From contig CAMOAP010000048.1 of assembly GCA_946577115.1 (NCBI GenBank), positions 1 through 15,841 of the forward strand: DNA of 15,841 nt, written 5' to 3'. This DNA comes from an uncultured Acholeplasmataceae bacterium. GTDB taxonomy: Bacteria; Bacillota_I; Bacilli_A; Acholeplasmatales; Acholeplasmataceae. A program made the translations under genes and the position numbers. A model generated the notes under the pieces. That model was not told where the DNA came from. It made no database searches and saw only the letters and a program-made list of their open reading frames with translations. Below are positions 9,525 to 15,841 of the stretch, in pieces. Position 1 is the first letter of the stretch. Every line of letters begins with the position of its first letter.

Positions 9525-9728
9525 AAAAAACTCCTTTCTTTTGTGTATTGATGTTTGAAATTTGATTTTGATTTTTTAGATTAAATTATTTTGTTGGTAA
9601 ATGAAACGTTTGAGGTTTTTTAAGTTTGATTTTTTAAAAAAGTATTTTATTTTTACCACATCAAAAATAAAAATATGGCTAACCCATAATTTGATTGTTT
9701 CTTTTGTGAAGTATTGAAAAATTATAAT

Positions 9729-9953
9729 TCATTATAATAAATTACTTTGATAATAATTATCTTCTAGCTCTTTTGAGTATAAAATTTCAAAGCATTGGCA
9801 ATTAAAATAAATTTCAGAAAAAGCATTATCAAAATAATTTTCAAGTTGTAATTATTAAGTTTTGGCAAAAATGTTGCAACAATAAAGAAGCAAATAACGC
9901 CATCAAAGGTTGGTTTATAAATAATTATAGAAATCAAAAGACAATTTATTAAA
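9729..9953 (+). pseudogene. Possible remnant of a small gene
   Basis: One plus-strand frame runs from TTC at 9729 to a TAA ending at 9953, broken only by a TAA after IKFQSIGN. The part after that stop reads NKFQKKHYQNN then IKFWQKCCNNKEANNAIKG and GWFINNYRNQKTIY, with Trp, Cys and Gly residues that are unusual in random AT-rich DNA. There is no start codon with a ribosome binding site and I cannot place it in a family. It may be a decayed gene or chance. Confidence 0.25.
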
Positions 9954-9987
9954 AATAATTTTTATCAAAATAAAATTTATAATAATT

Positions 9988-9996
9988 TGCTATAAT
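9988..9996 (+). promoter_or_regulatory. Extended -10 promoter for the 112-codon gene
   Basis: TGCTATAAT is a perfect extended -10 element (TGN followed by TATAAT). The -35 position (AAATAA) is poor, which extended -10 promoters tolerate. Transcription would start near 10003 and give a leader of about 150 bases before the ATG at 10155. Confidence 0.5.
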
Positions 9997-10154
9997 ATTA
10001 AATGAAATGTTAAATAAAAAAACTACATTAAACAGTTCAATATTATTTTATCATATTAGGAGATAATTTCATTATTTTAAGTTTTTAAGTAATCAATTAA
10101 ACTTGAAAAGTAACGATTTGATCAACAAAAAATTGTAAAAGGAAGTGTTAGAAA

Positions 10155-10493
10155 ATGGAATTTATGAAACAAGCAACCGAAGTTAAAAACTTTTATTTAG
10201 AAGTAAAAGTTAGATATTTAAAACAAAATGGTAGTTCACAAAGACAATGGTTTGCCACTAATGTTTGTGTAGGAGCTGATAATTGTAAACAAAAATATGA
10301 TGAAGTTCTTATTAATTTTAATCATATTGATGCTGATAATCCTGAGTTTTTTTTGCAACCAGGACAAGTTATTAAAGTGTTAGAAGGCAAATTTAAGCAA
10401 AGTAAATGTGTTGCTGTTCCTGAAGTTTGGTTAGATGTAGATAGTTTTCGCCAAACTGATAAAGAAGAAAAAACCAAAATCAACTTATTATAA
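10155..10493 (+). CDS. Hypothetical protein, 112 residues
   Basis: I do not recognise this protein. It is a normal-looking gene: an ATG with GGAAG at 10141-10145 nine bases upstream, an extended -10 promoter, and a possible terminator hairpin at its end. The product has no signal peptide or membrane segment. It alternates hydrophobic and polar residues in short stretches (FYLEVKVRYL, RQWFATNVCVG, YDEVLINFNHI, PGQVIKVLEGKF, KCVAVPEVWLDVDSF), suggesting a mostly beta, cytosolic domain. Three Cys residues (38, 44 and 80) are not arranged as a zinc site. A small OB-fold or single-strand-binding-like protein is conceivable from the strand pattern, but this is a guess. It stands alone: plsX is divergent on its left and tatD convergent on its right. 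Confidence 0.8.
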   Translation: MEFMKQATEVKNFYLEVKVRYLKQNGSSQRQWFATNVCVGADNCKQKYDEVLINFNHIDADNPEFFLQPGQVIKVLEGKFKQSKCVAVPEVWLDVDSFRQTDKEEKTKINLL

Positions 10494-10508
10494 TTTGAGT
10501 GGTTTTTT
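10468..10508 (+). terminator. Weak terminator-like hairpin after the 112-codon gene
   Basis: AAAAAACCA at 10468-10476 pairs with TGGTTTTTT at 10500-10508, with a 23-base loop, and the right arm ends in eight T residues (10503-10510). The stem encloses the stop codon at 10491-10493. The long loop makes it weaker than the pyrG terminator, though partial pairing inside the loop may help. Confidence 0.45.
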
Positions 10509-10585
10509 TTATTATATAAGGGATGTTTTGGAGTGTGATTTTGAATTATTCTATATTTCAAATATTTTTTGGATATATCAAAAGA

Positions 10586-11353
10586 TTAAAAATAATTTTT
10601 ATTTAAAAACAATTTAGCTACATTATTACTTGTTTGAGTAGCAACACATTGCAAAGAAATATTTCTTAATTGAGCAATTTTTTGGGCAATTAATTTGATA
10701 TGATAAGGCTCATTCACTTCATTTTGAAATGGATAAGGAGTTAAATAAGGACAATCAGTTTCTAATAAAATTTTATCTAGAGGAATAGTTTTTGCGATTT
10801 CATGTGCAGCTTTGGAATGAGGATAAGTAACGACGCCTCCAATTCCAATGTAAAAACCTAGTTCCAAAGCTTTTTGGGCTTCTGTGAAACTAAAAACTAA
10901 ACAATGAAAAACTCCTCTAACTTGATTGCGATAAGGTAGTAAAATTTGATAAATTTCTTCAAAAGATTTGCGTGCATGAATAATGATAGGTAAGTTATAT
11001 TGGATAGCAATTTTAACTTGGGCTTTAAAAAACTTTTTTTGCATAGCTAAATTATCTTGTCTGTGATGAAGGTCAAGACCAATTTCTCCTATAGCAACTG
11101 TTTGCGGATGATTGAGGTATTTGATGATGCTTTCGGGAGTTTCTTGGGAAAAATTAGAACAAGGATGAATCCCAAAAGCCGCCATAACTTCTTTATATTT
11201 ATTAGCAATTTCATAGGCTTTTTGGTTAGTTTTGTCATCCATACCTATAACAATCATTTTTTTGACGTCATTATTCCAAGCTTTTTTAACAACATCATCT
11301 AATTTATTGTTATATGTTTTAAGATTGAGATGAGCGTGAGTGTCTATTAACAT
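10586..11353 (-). CDS. tatD: TatD-family metal-dependent deoxyribonuclease
   Basis: TIM-barrel hydrolase of the TatD family, with 3'-5' exonuclease or DNase activity in characterised members, probably in DNA repair or turnover; cytosolic. The 255-residue product has all expected metal ligands: DTHAH with His6 and His8, AIGEIGLD with Glu90, IIHARKS with His126, VFHC with His150 and LLETDCPYLTP with Asp200, followed by NEP near 212. The usual HCFSG sequence is changed to HCLVFS, a mild departure. AAAGGAAT upstream of the ATG at 11353 supports the start. In many bacteria tatD follows metG and precedes rnmV and ksgA; neither is here, and the gene stands alone between two gaps. The biological substrate is not known from sequence. 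Confidence 0.93.
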   Translation of the reverse strand: MLIDTHAHLNLKTYNNKLDDVVKKAWNNDVKKMIVIGMDDKTNQKAYEIANKYKEVMAAFGIHPCSNFSQETPESIIKYLNHPQTVAIGEIGLDLHHRQDNLAMQKKFFKAQVKIAIQYNLPIIIHARKSFEEIYQILLPYRNQVRGVFHCLVFSFTEAQKALELGFYIGIGGVVTYPHSKAAHEIAKTIPLDKILLETDCPYLTPYPFQNEVNEPYHIKLIAQKIAQLRNISLQCVATQTSNNVAKLFLNKNYF

Positions 11354-11580
11354 TTTTTATTTATTCCTTTTTGGATTTTAAGAGATTGGGATATTATTAT
11401 TTTTGTTGTTATTTATAAGTTTTAAAAAATGGTAAATATAAAATTAGATTAAATAAGTTAATTGAAATTTGTTAATTTTATAGGGCAAATGATTTTTTAA
11501 GGTTAAAAGTAATAATAATTTATAATTAGTTACAATAAGAAAGTAAAACAAAAATTTAACATATAACCCACCCCAAAACA

Positions 11581-12078
11581 CTATATTAATATAAAGTAAA
11601 ATAGATATAAAAACAAATAAAATAAGTTAAATAAATATAAAATAAAATTTTTGCCAATGTTTCTTTTTTTAATTCCACAAGAAAAAATAGTCCTCAAATC
11701 ATTAGTATAACAACTAAAACAAAAGAACAATAAACTATTTTTTTTATCTTTAGAATTAAAGCCTATATTACAATCATACATACATGTTTAAAATCTTGAC
11801 TAAATAGATTCACCAAAATCAATATTTTGAAGTTTTTTTACTTTTTTAGGGTCTTTTATAAATAAATTCTTTATCTTGAGATAATTTAAATCCAATATAA
11901 AAAGTAATGCCATTAAGAGTACGAAATGATAAAAAATAAATAAAAGGTAAATTTAATACCCAATATTTATCTGTGATTATAAATATTTTAGGATTTAATA
12001 TTTACATTTCGCTTTACCTTTATTTGATTTTCGTCTTTTTATGTCGTTTCATTTTATTATTCTTCTTTTTATTTTCAT
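11581..12078 (-). pseudogene. Possible decayed gene with frameshifts
   Basis: Reading the minus strand from 12078, an ATG preceded by AGGTGG opens a short basic peptide with one in-frame TGA. A second frame, open at about 12003-11846 without a start codon, reads IITDKYWVLNLPFIYF, SFRTLNGITFYIGFKLSQD and KEFIYKRP before a stop. A +1 shift continues as PKKVKKLQNIDFGESI to about 11801, and a third frame from 11781 reads MYDCNIGFNSKDKKN, FFCFSCYTNDLRTIFSCG and so on. The succession of protein-like pieces on one strand fits a gene broken by several indels. I recognise no family. The last part, to 11581, is AT-rich low complexity. Chance remains possible. Confidence 0.35.
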
Positions 12079-12100
12079 AATTGAATCCACCTATTTAAGG

Positions 12101-12127
12101 AAAAAGAACCCATTAAAGGTTCTTTTT
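12101..12127 (-). terminator. Intrinsic terminator of the pyruvate dehydrogenase operon
   Basis: Ten-base perfect inverted repeat, AAAAAGAACC at 12101-12110 and GGTTCTTTTT at 12118-12127, with a seven-base loop. It lies 20 bases after the lpd stop codon; on the minus strand the descending arm ends in TTCTTTTT. It would also work on the plus strand. Confidence 0.85.
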
Positions 12128-12147
12128 GATTAAAAGATCGCATATAA

Positions 12148-13521
12148 TTATGCATGAATTGGTTTGTCAACAGCTCCTAAAAGAGCTTCAAAAGTAAGTT
12201 CTGATAAGGTAGGATGAGGATGAATTGCTTGAGATAGTTCATAAGCAGTTCCTTCAAGTTGCATTCCTACAGCCATTTCACTAATTAATTCAGTAGCGTT
12301 GTAAGCATAAATATGCATTCCTAAAATTTCTAAATGTTTTTTGCAAACAATTAATTTAGCAAAGCCTTCTTTTTCTCCATCAGCTAAAGATTTGCCAACA
12401 GCTCCGAGAGATATTTTAGAAACTTTATAATCAATTTGTTTTTCTTTAGCTTTTTGTTCGGTCATACCAATAGAAGCAATTTCAGGGAAACCATAAATAC
12501 AAGCAGGGACACGGTCATAGTTAACGGGATGTGCTTTTTGTTCTAAAGCGTGTGTTACAGCTACAATGCCTTCATGACTTGCCACGTGAGCTAACATGTA
12601 TTTGCCGTTTACATCGCCAATAGCATATACTCCAGGAATTGAAGTTTGACAAAAATTATCAGTTTGGACGCTATTACGGTTAAGTGCTAAATTTAATTTT
12701 TCTAAGCCTGCAAGATTGGCTTGAGTACCTACAGCCATTAAAATAACATCCGAAGTAATTGTTTTGTCAGTTCCTTTTTGAGTGTAGGTAGTTTGATTGT
12801 CATTAATTTTAGTTACTTCTACTTTAGTCACAATTTGGATTCCGTCTGCTTGAATTTTTTTAGTGTATGCAACAATAACGTCTTGATCCATACCGTTTAG
12901 AATAATATCTTGTTTTTCTAAAATAGTCACTTCGCTACCAAAAGAATTAAAAATAGTTGCAAATTCTACTCCAATGACACCTCCTCCTATAATAGTAACT
13001 TTGGAAGGGTATCTTTCTAATTGTAGTAATTCTTTACTAGTTTTAAGAATGCCTTTTTGATAAGCTTCTTTGGCACCCGGAATAGGGGGAACAAAAGCGG
13101 TACTGCCTGTTGCAATAATTAATTTTTTGGTGTTCAATAAGTTAGTGTCTACTTGGACTTCGCAAGGCGAAATAACACTTGCAAACCCATGATAAAAATC
13201 AATTTTATTTTTTTTAAGGAGGAAAGATATGCCTGCAGTAAGTTGCGAAACAATTTTATTTTTTCGTGACAAAATGGAGGACCAATCAAAAGAAATGCCG
13301 TTTTCTACTTTAATTCCAAAATCAGCACAACGTTTTATATCTTTATACATTTTGGCACTTTTTAAATAAGCTTTGGTAGGAATACAACCGTAATTAAGAC
13401 AAATACCACCTAATTTATGTTTTTCTACTAAAGCAACTTTAGCACCCATTTGAGCAGCTTTAATGGCAGCAACGTATCCACCAGGACCTCCACCAATCAC
13501 TAAAATATCATAATTTTTCAT
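12148..13521 (-). CDS. lpd: Dihydrolipoamide dehydrogenase (E3)
   Basis: FAD enzyme that reoxidises the dihydrolipoyl group of the E2 subunit and reduces NAD, the last step of the pyruvate dehydrogenase cycle. The 457-residue protein shows the FAD-binding GGGPGGYVAAIKAAQMG (residues 10-26), the redox-active disulfide GGICLNYGCIPTK with Cys41 and Cys46, the NAD-binding IIGGGVIGVEFATIF, the second FAD motif GVYAIGDVNGKYMLAHVASHEG region, and the C-terminal dimer-interface HPHPTLSE with the active-site His-Glu pair. There is no N-terminal lipoyl domain, unlike some Mollicute E3 proteins. It follows pdhC by 21 bases, with AAAGGC as a modest ribosome binding site, and closes the operon. Confidence 0.96.
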   Translation of the reverse strand: MKNYDILVIGGGPGGYVAAIKAAQMGAKVALVEKHKLGGICLNYGCIPTKAYLKSAKMYKDIKRCADFGIKVENGISFDWSSILSRKNKIVSQLTAGISFLLKKNKIDFYHGFASVISPCEVQVDTNLLNTKKLIIATGSTAFVPPIPGAKEAYQKGILKTSKELLQLERYPSKVTIIGGGVIGVEFATIFNSFGSEVTILEKQDIILNGMDQDVIVAYTKKIQADGIQIVTKVEVTKINDNQTTYTQKGTDKTITSDVILMAVGTQANLAGLEKLNLALNRNSVQTDNFCQTSIPGVYAIGDVNGKYMLAHVASHEGIVAVTHALEQKAHPVNYDRVPACIYGFPEIASIGMTEQKAKEKQIDYKVSKISLGAVGKSLADGEKEGFAKLIVCKKHLEILGMHIYAYNATELISEMAVGMQLEGTAYELSQAIHPHPTLSELTFEALLGAVDKPIHA

Positions 13522-13542
13522 AATTTGCCTTTGGTCTTTCTG

Positions 13543-14799
13543 TTAGGATAAAAGTAATAAAGTAGGAGTATTTAACAATTCTTTAACGCGTTTTAAAAAT
13601 CTACCACCATCAGCACCATCAATAATGCGGTGATCAATTGCTAAGGAAAGAGGAAGCATGTCTGCAATTACAATTTGATTGTTTTCAACTACAGGTTTTT
13701 TAGTTATTTTACCTACTCCTAAAATAGCTAATTCAGGGTAATTGATAACTGGAGTGCCGTAAGTAATATCGATAGAACCAAAATTAGTGATAGTAAAAGT
13801 TCCGTTTTGAAGTTGATTTAATTCCACTTTTCTTTCGTTAGTGGCTTTGGCTACTTGTTGTAATTGTTGTGCCATTTCTAAAAGAGTTAATTTATTAGCA
13901 TCTTTGATGTTAGGAACTATTAGACCGTCTTTGGTATCGACTGCTACTCCTAAATTAATGAATTTTTTGTAAGTAACTTCTTCTTTAACATCATCATAAC
14001 TAGCGTTAAATAATGGGAATTCTTGCAAGGCAATCGATACTGCTTTCATGATAAAAGCCATAAAAGTTAATTTGATTCCTTGGGATTGTGCTTGATCTTT
14101 GGCTTGTTTGCGTAGCGTTACTAAAGCAGTAATGTTTACTTCATCCATGAGAGTAGTTTCTGGGATTTTTCCTTTGGAAAGAACCATTTTTTGGGCAATG
14201 GCTTTTCTGAGGCGAGAAATTTTGACTACTTCGGTTTCTTGGCTAGACTTGGTAAAAGTTGGGGTTGGGGTTGTTTGTTCTTGTACAAAAGAAGTTATTG
14301 GTGGGGATTGTTTTTGTAAAGGGTTAGTGGCGTTTTGTACATCTATTTTTAATATTTTGCCATTTGCGCCTGTTCCTTTAATAGTTGTAAGGTCAAGTCC
14401 TAGTTCTTGGGCTAAACTTTTTACTAATGGAGTAGCAATTACTTTTTGAGGTTGCAAAGAAGTTTGTGTAGATGTTTGTGATTTTTGGTTATCGTTTTTT
14501 TCTTCTTTTGCAGTGTCATTAAGATTTTTAGAAGAAAACTTTTTAACGTCTGCATCAGTGTCGCCTGGCTCTTGGATTAAGACGATAGTGTCTCCTACAT
14601 AAATAACTTCGCCTTCTTGAAGGTCTCTTTTTAAGATTTTTCCTGATACAGGAGAAGTTAGTTCTACATCTAATTTGTCAGTTTCAACTTTAACTAAAAC
14701 ATCACCTTCTTTTACTTGGTCGCCCACTTTAAAAAACCATCTTGTAATTGTTCCTTCATGAATGCCTTCGCCGACATCAGCAAATTTAAATTCAAACAT
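13543..14799 (-). CDS. pdhC: Pyruvate dehydrogenase E2, dihydrolipoamide acetyltransferase
   Basis: Core subunit of the pyruvate dehydrogenase complex; transfers the acetyl group from lipoate to CoA. The 418-residue product has one lipoyl domain (about residues 1-77, lipoate attached to Lys42 in VETDKLDVEL), a flexible linker rich in Lys, Asn, Thr and Gln, the peripheral subunit-binding domain (about 121-157: ATPLVKSLAQELGLDLTTIKG, split here as ATPLVKSLAQELG and TGANGKILKIDV), a second Thr/Pro/Gln linker, and the catalytic domain from about residue 190 with the active-site DHRIIDGADG (His390, Asp394). One lipoyl domain instead of two or three is common in small genomes. The start has AAGGAG at 14808-14813. 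The 193-base gap upstream from pdhB is long for this operon. Confidence 0.96.
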   Translation of the reverse strand: MFEFKFADVGEGIHEGTITRWFFKVGDQVKEGDVLVKVETDKLDVELTSPVSGKILKRDLQEGEVIYVGDTIVLIQEPGDTDADVKKFSSKNLNDTAKEEKNDNQKSQTSTQTSLQPQKVIATPLVKSLAQELGLDLTTIKGTGANGKILKIDVQNATNPLQKQSPPITSFVQEQTTPTPTFTKSSQETEVVKISRLRKAIAQKMVLSKGKIPETTLMDEVNITALVTLRKQAKDQAQSQGIKLTFMAFIMKAVSIALQEFPLFNASYDDVKEEVTYKKFINLGVAVDTKDGLIVPNIKDANKLTLLEMAQQLQQVAKATNERKVELNQLQNGTFTITNFGSIDITYGTPVINYPELAILGVGKITKKPVVENNQIVIADMLPLSLAIDHRIIDGADGGRFLKRVKELLNTPTLLLLS

Positions 14800-14992
14800 A
14801 TTTTTATCTCCTTAATTATAATGCAGTTTGTTTGGGGTTATTTGTTTTTAATTTTTATTTTGGTTTGTTATTGTGATTTTGGTTTTTGGATTTAGATATA
14901 TTTTATTTTTTAATTTGTAGGTAGTTTTAATGTGTTGTTGTTGTTGTTTTGGGCCAAAAGGGTTTGGCTTATCTTTATATTTTTTTGCTATC
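14800..14992. other. Spacer between pdhB and pdhC with a small hairpin
   Basis: No open frame of note. The pdhC ribosome binding site lies at 14808-14813. The mRNA-sense strand is rich in A and C and poor in G. Near the pdhB end, GCCAAA at 14953-14958 and TTTGGC at 14963-14968 form a six-base-pair hairpin with a four-base loop. No T run follows on the transcribed strand, so this is not an intrinsic terminator; it could be an RNA processing or stabilising element. Confidence 0.5.
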
Positions 14993-15841
14993 TTATTCAC
15001 AAACCACTTTTTTAATAGCATTAGCTATTTTTTCAGGGCTTAAAAACTGATAATGTTCTGCTTTGGCTAAAGGCATTGTGATGTCGTTTCCAGTAACTCT
15101 GGCAGGAGCTGCATCTAGGTATAAGAAAGCTTGTTCATTAACTAAAGCCATCAATTCTCCTGCAGGTCCGTAAGTTTTACATGCTTCATGAACTACTAAA
15201 AATCTTCCAGTTTTTTTTACAGATGTAATTATAGTTTCTCTGTCAATAGGATTAATAGTTCTTAAATCAATTATTTCTACGGAAACATTAGGATCAAGTT
15301 GTTTAAGGGCTAATAGTGTTTCTGGTATCATTGCTCCCCAAGCTACAACTGTAATGTCTGTTCCTTCTTGAACAACTTTAGCTTTACCAATTTGGACTTC
15401 ATAGTCTGTTGCGGGAACTTCTTGACGGAAACCACGATAAATTCTTTTAGGTTCCATGTATACTACTGGATCAGGGTCATTAATAGCAGCCATTAATAAA
15501 CCCTTAGCGTCGTAAGGGTTAGATGGAATAACTACTTTAAGACCCGGAACAGATCCTAAAATTACTTCTAATGATTCTGAGTGGTGTTCTAAGGATTTTA
15601 CACCTCCACCAACTGGAACTCTTACTACCATAGGTACTGTATAATTACCACGACTACGGTTACGCAAACGGGCTGCATGGGAAAATAAGTCTTCTAGTCC
15701 TACAAAAATAAAACCATCAAATTGGATTTCTGCAACTGGTCGCATTCCGTTAATGGCAAGTCCGATAGCGCTTCCGATAATAGAAGATTCAGCAATAGGC
15801 GCATTAAAAACTCGATTTTCTCCGTGTTTGTCTTGTAAACC
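14993..15841 (-). CDS. pdhB: Pyruvate dehydrogenase E1 beta subunit, 5' partial
   Basis: With E1 alpha (expected upstream, outside the window) this thiamine-diphosphate enzyme decarboxylates pyruvate and acetylates the lipoyl group of E2. The frame is open to the window edge; the visible 282 residues begin GLQDKHGENRVFNAPIAESS, so roughly the first 40-50 residues of a normal 325-residue protein are missing. Family stretches seen are NGMRPVAEIQFDGFIF, GNYTVPMVVRVPVGGGV, HHSESLEVIL, PGLKVVIPSNPYDAKGLL, DPDPVVYMEPKRIYR and VSVEIIDLRTINPID. An ATG 96 bases inside the edge is internal (the M of NGMRPV), not the true start. Identity is secure. Confidence 0.95.
   Translation of the reverse strand, partial: GLQDKHGENRVFNAPIAESSIIGSAIGLAINGMRPVAEIQFDGFIFVGLEDLFSHAARLRNRSRGNYTVPMVVRVPVGGGVKSLEHHSESLEVILGSVPGLKVVIPSNPYDAKGLLMAAINDPDPVVYMEPKRIYRGFRQEVPATDYEVQIGKAKVVQEGTDITVVAWGAMIPETLLALKQLDPNVSVEIIDLRTINPIDRETIITSVKKTGRFLVVHEACKTYGPAGELMALVNEQAFLYLDAAPARVTGNDITMPLAKAEHYQFLSPEKIANAIKKVVCE

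Larger units (their letters stand above)
9525..10154. other. AT-rich intergenic region of 630 bases
   Basis: Divergent region between plsX (minus) and the 112-codon gene (plus). It holds the plsX ribosome binding site, one good extended -10 promoter facing right at 9988-9996, and the leader of the right-hand gene. A plus-strand frame at about 9730-9953 reads like protein apart from one stop (listed separately). No tRNA, terminator, long repeat or inverted repeat stands out. Confidence 0.6.
11354..12147. other. AT-rich intergenic region of about 790 bases
   Basis: Upstream of tatD and downstream of the pyruvate dehydrogenase operon, both on the minus strand. It holds the tatD ribosome binding site, the operon terminator at 12101-12127, and a stretch at about 11640-12078 that looks like a decayed minus-strand gene (listed separately). 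The first 220 bases next to tatD contain nothing I can name beyond weak -10-like boxes such as TATAAA. No tRNA or mobile-element ends were seen. Confidence 0.6.

Noticed and set aside
11581..11781. Minus-strand open frame of 66 codons as an intact gene
   Set aside because: No ribosome binding site, a low-complexity Phe/Leu/Tyr end, and it fits better as one piece of a decayed gene.
14099..14449. Plus-strand open frame of 116 codons opposite pdhC
   Set aside because: It lies entirely antisense within the well-conserved pdhC coding sequence and its product resembles nothing.
14817..14822. TATAAT just upstream of pdhC as its promoter
   Set aside because: It sits so close to the ribosome binding site that transcription would start on or after it, and no -35 box is seen.

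Overview
The window looks like a chromosomal segment from a phytoplasma (Acholeplasmataceae, Mollicutes), most like the aster-yellows type in gene order. The evidence is the very high A+T content, tight gene packing, the order pssA-psd-pyrG / imp-dnaD-rnc-plsX, and a pyruvate dehydrogenase operon. The code is the standard one: pssA ends in TGA and tryptophans are read from TGG. This fits phytoplasmas and acholeplasmas and argues against Mycoplasma/Spiroplasma. No species is claimed.

Layout. Positions 1-6405 run on the plus strand: dnaX (5' end cut by the window), ybaB/ebfC, rpoE (RNA polymerase delta), then pssA-psd-pyrG. PssA and Psd convert CDP-diacylglycerol to phosphatidylserine and then phosphatidylethanolamine, and PyrG supplies CTP, the cofactor precursor of CDP-diacylglycerol. 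Two back-to-back hairpin terminators (6428-6496) separate pyrG from a convergent minus-strand block at 6495-9524: a small membrane-anchored protein that is probably the immunodominant membrane protein Imp, then dnaD, rnc and plsX (transcribed plsX-rnc-dnaD, with imp probably having its own promoter). A 630-base AT-rich gap with an extended -10 promoter precedes a plus-strand orphan gene of 112 codons (10155-10493). It converges on a tatD-family gene (10586-11353, minus). A second gap of about 790 bases (11354-12147) holds what looks like a decayed gene on the minus strand. The right end is the minus-strand pyruvate dehydrogenase operon pdhB (5' end cut)-pdhC-lpd, closed by a hairpin terminator at 12101-12127.

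Together the genes cover replication (DnaX, DnaD), transcription (RpoE), RNA processing (RNase III), membrane lipid synthesis (PlsX, PssA, Psd), CTP synthesis, and acetyl-CoA production. This is the reduced housekeeping set of an insect- and plant-dwelling wall-less bacterium, with one surface protein embedded in it. Nothing here is a clear mobile element, CRISPR array or tRNA. The points most worth a second look are a nine-adenine run in the dnaX linker that may produce a short clamp-loader form by slippage, the TTG start of pyrG, the 58-base rnc/dnaD overlap, the orphan 112-codon gene, and two apparent gene ghosts in the gaps. I did not find a convincing new multi-gene system.
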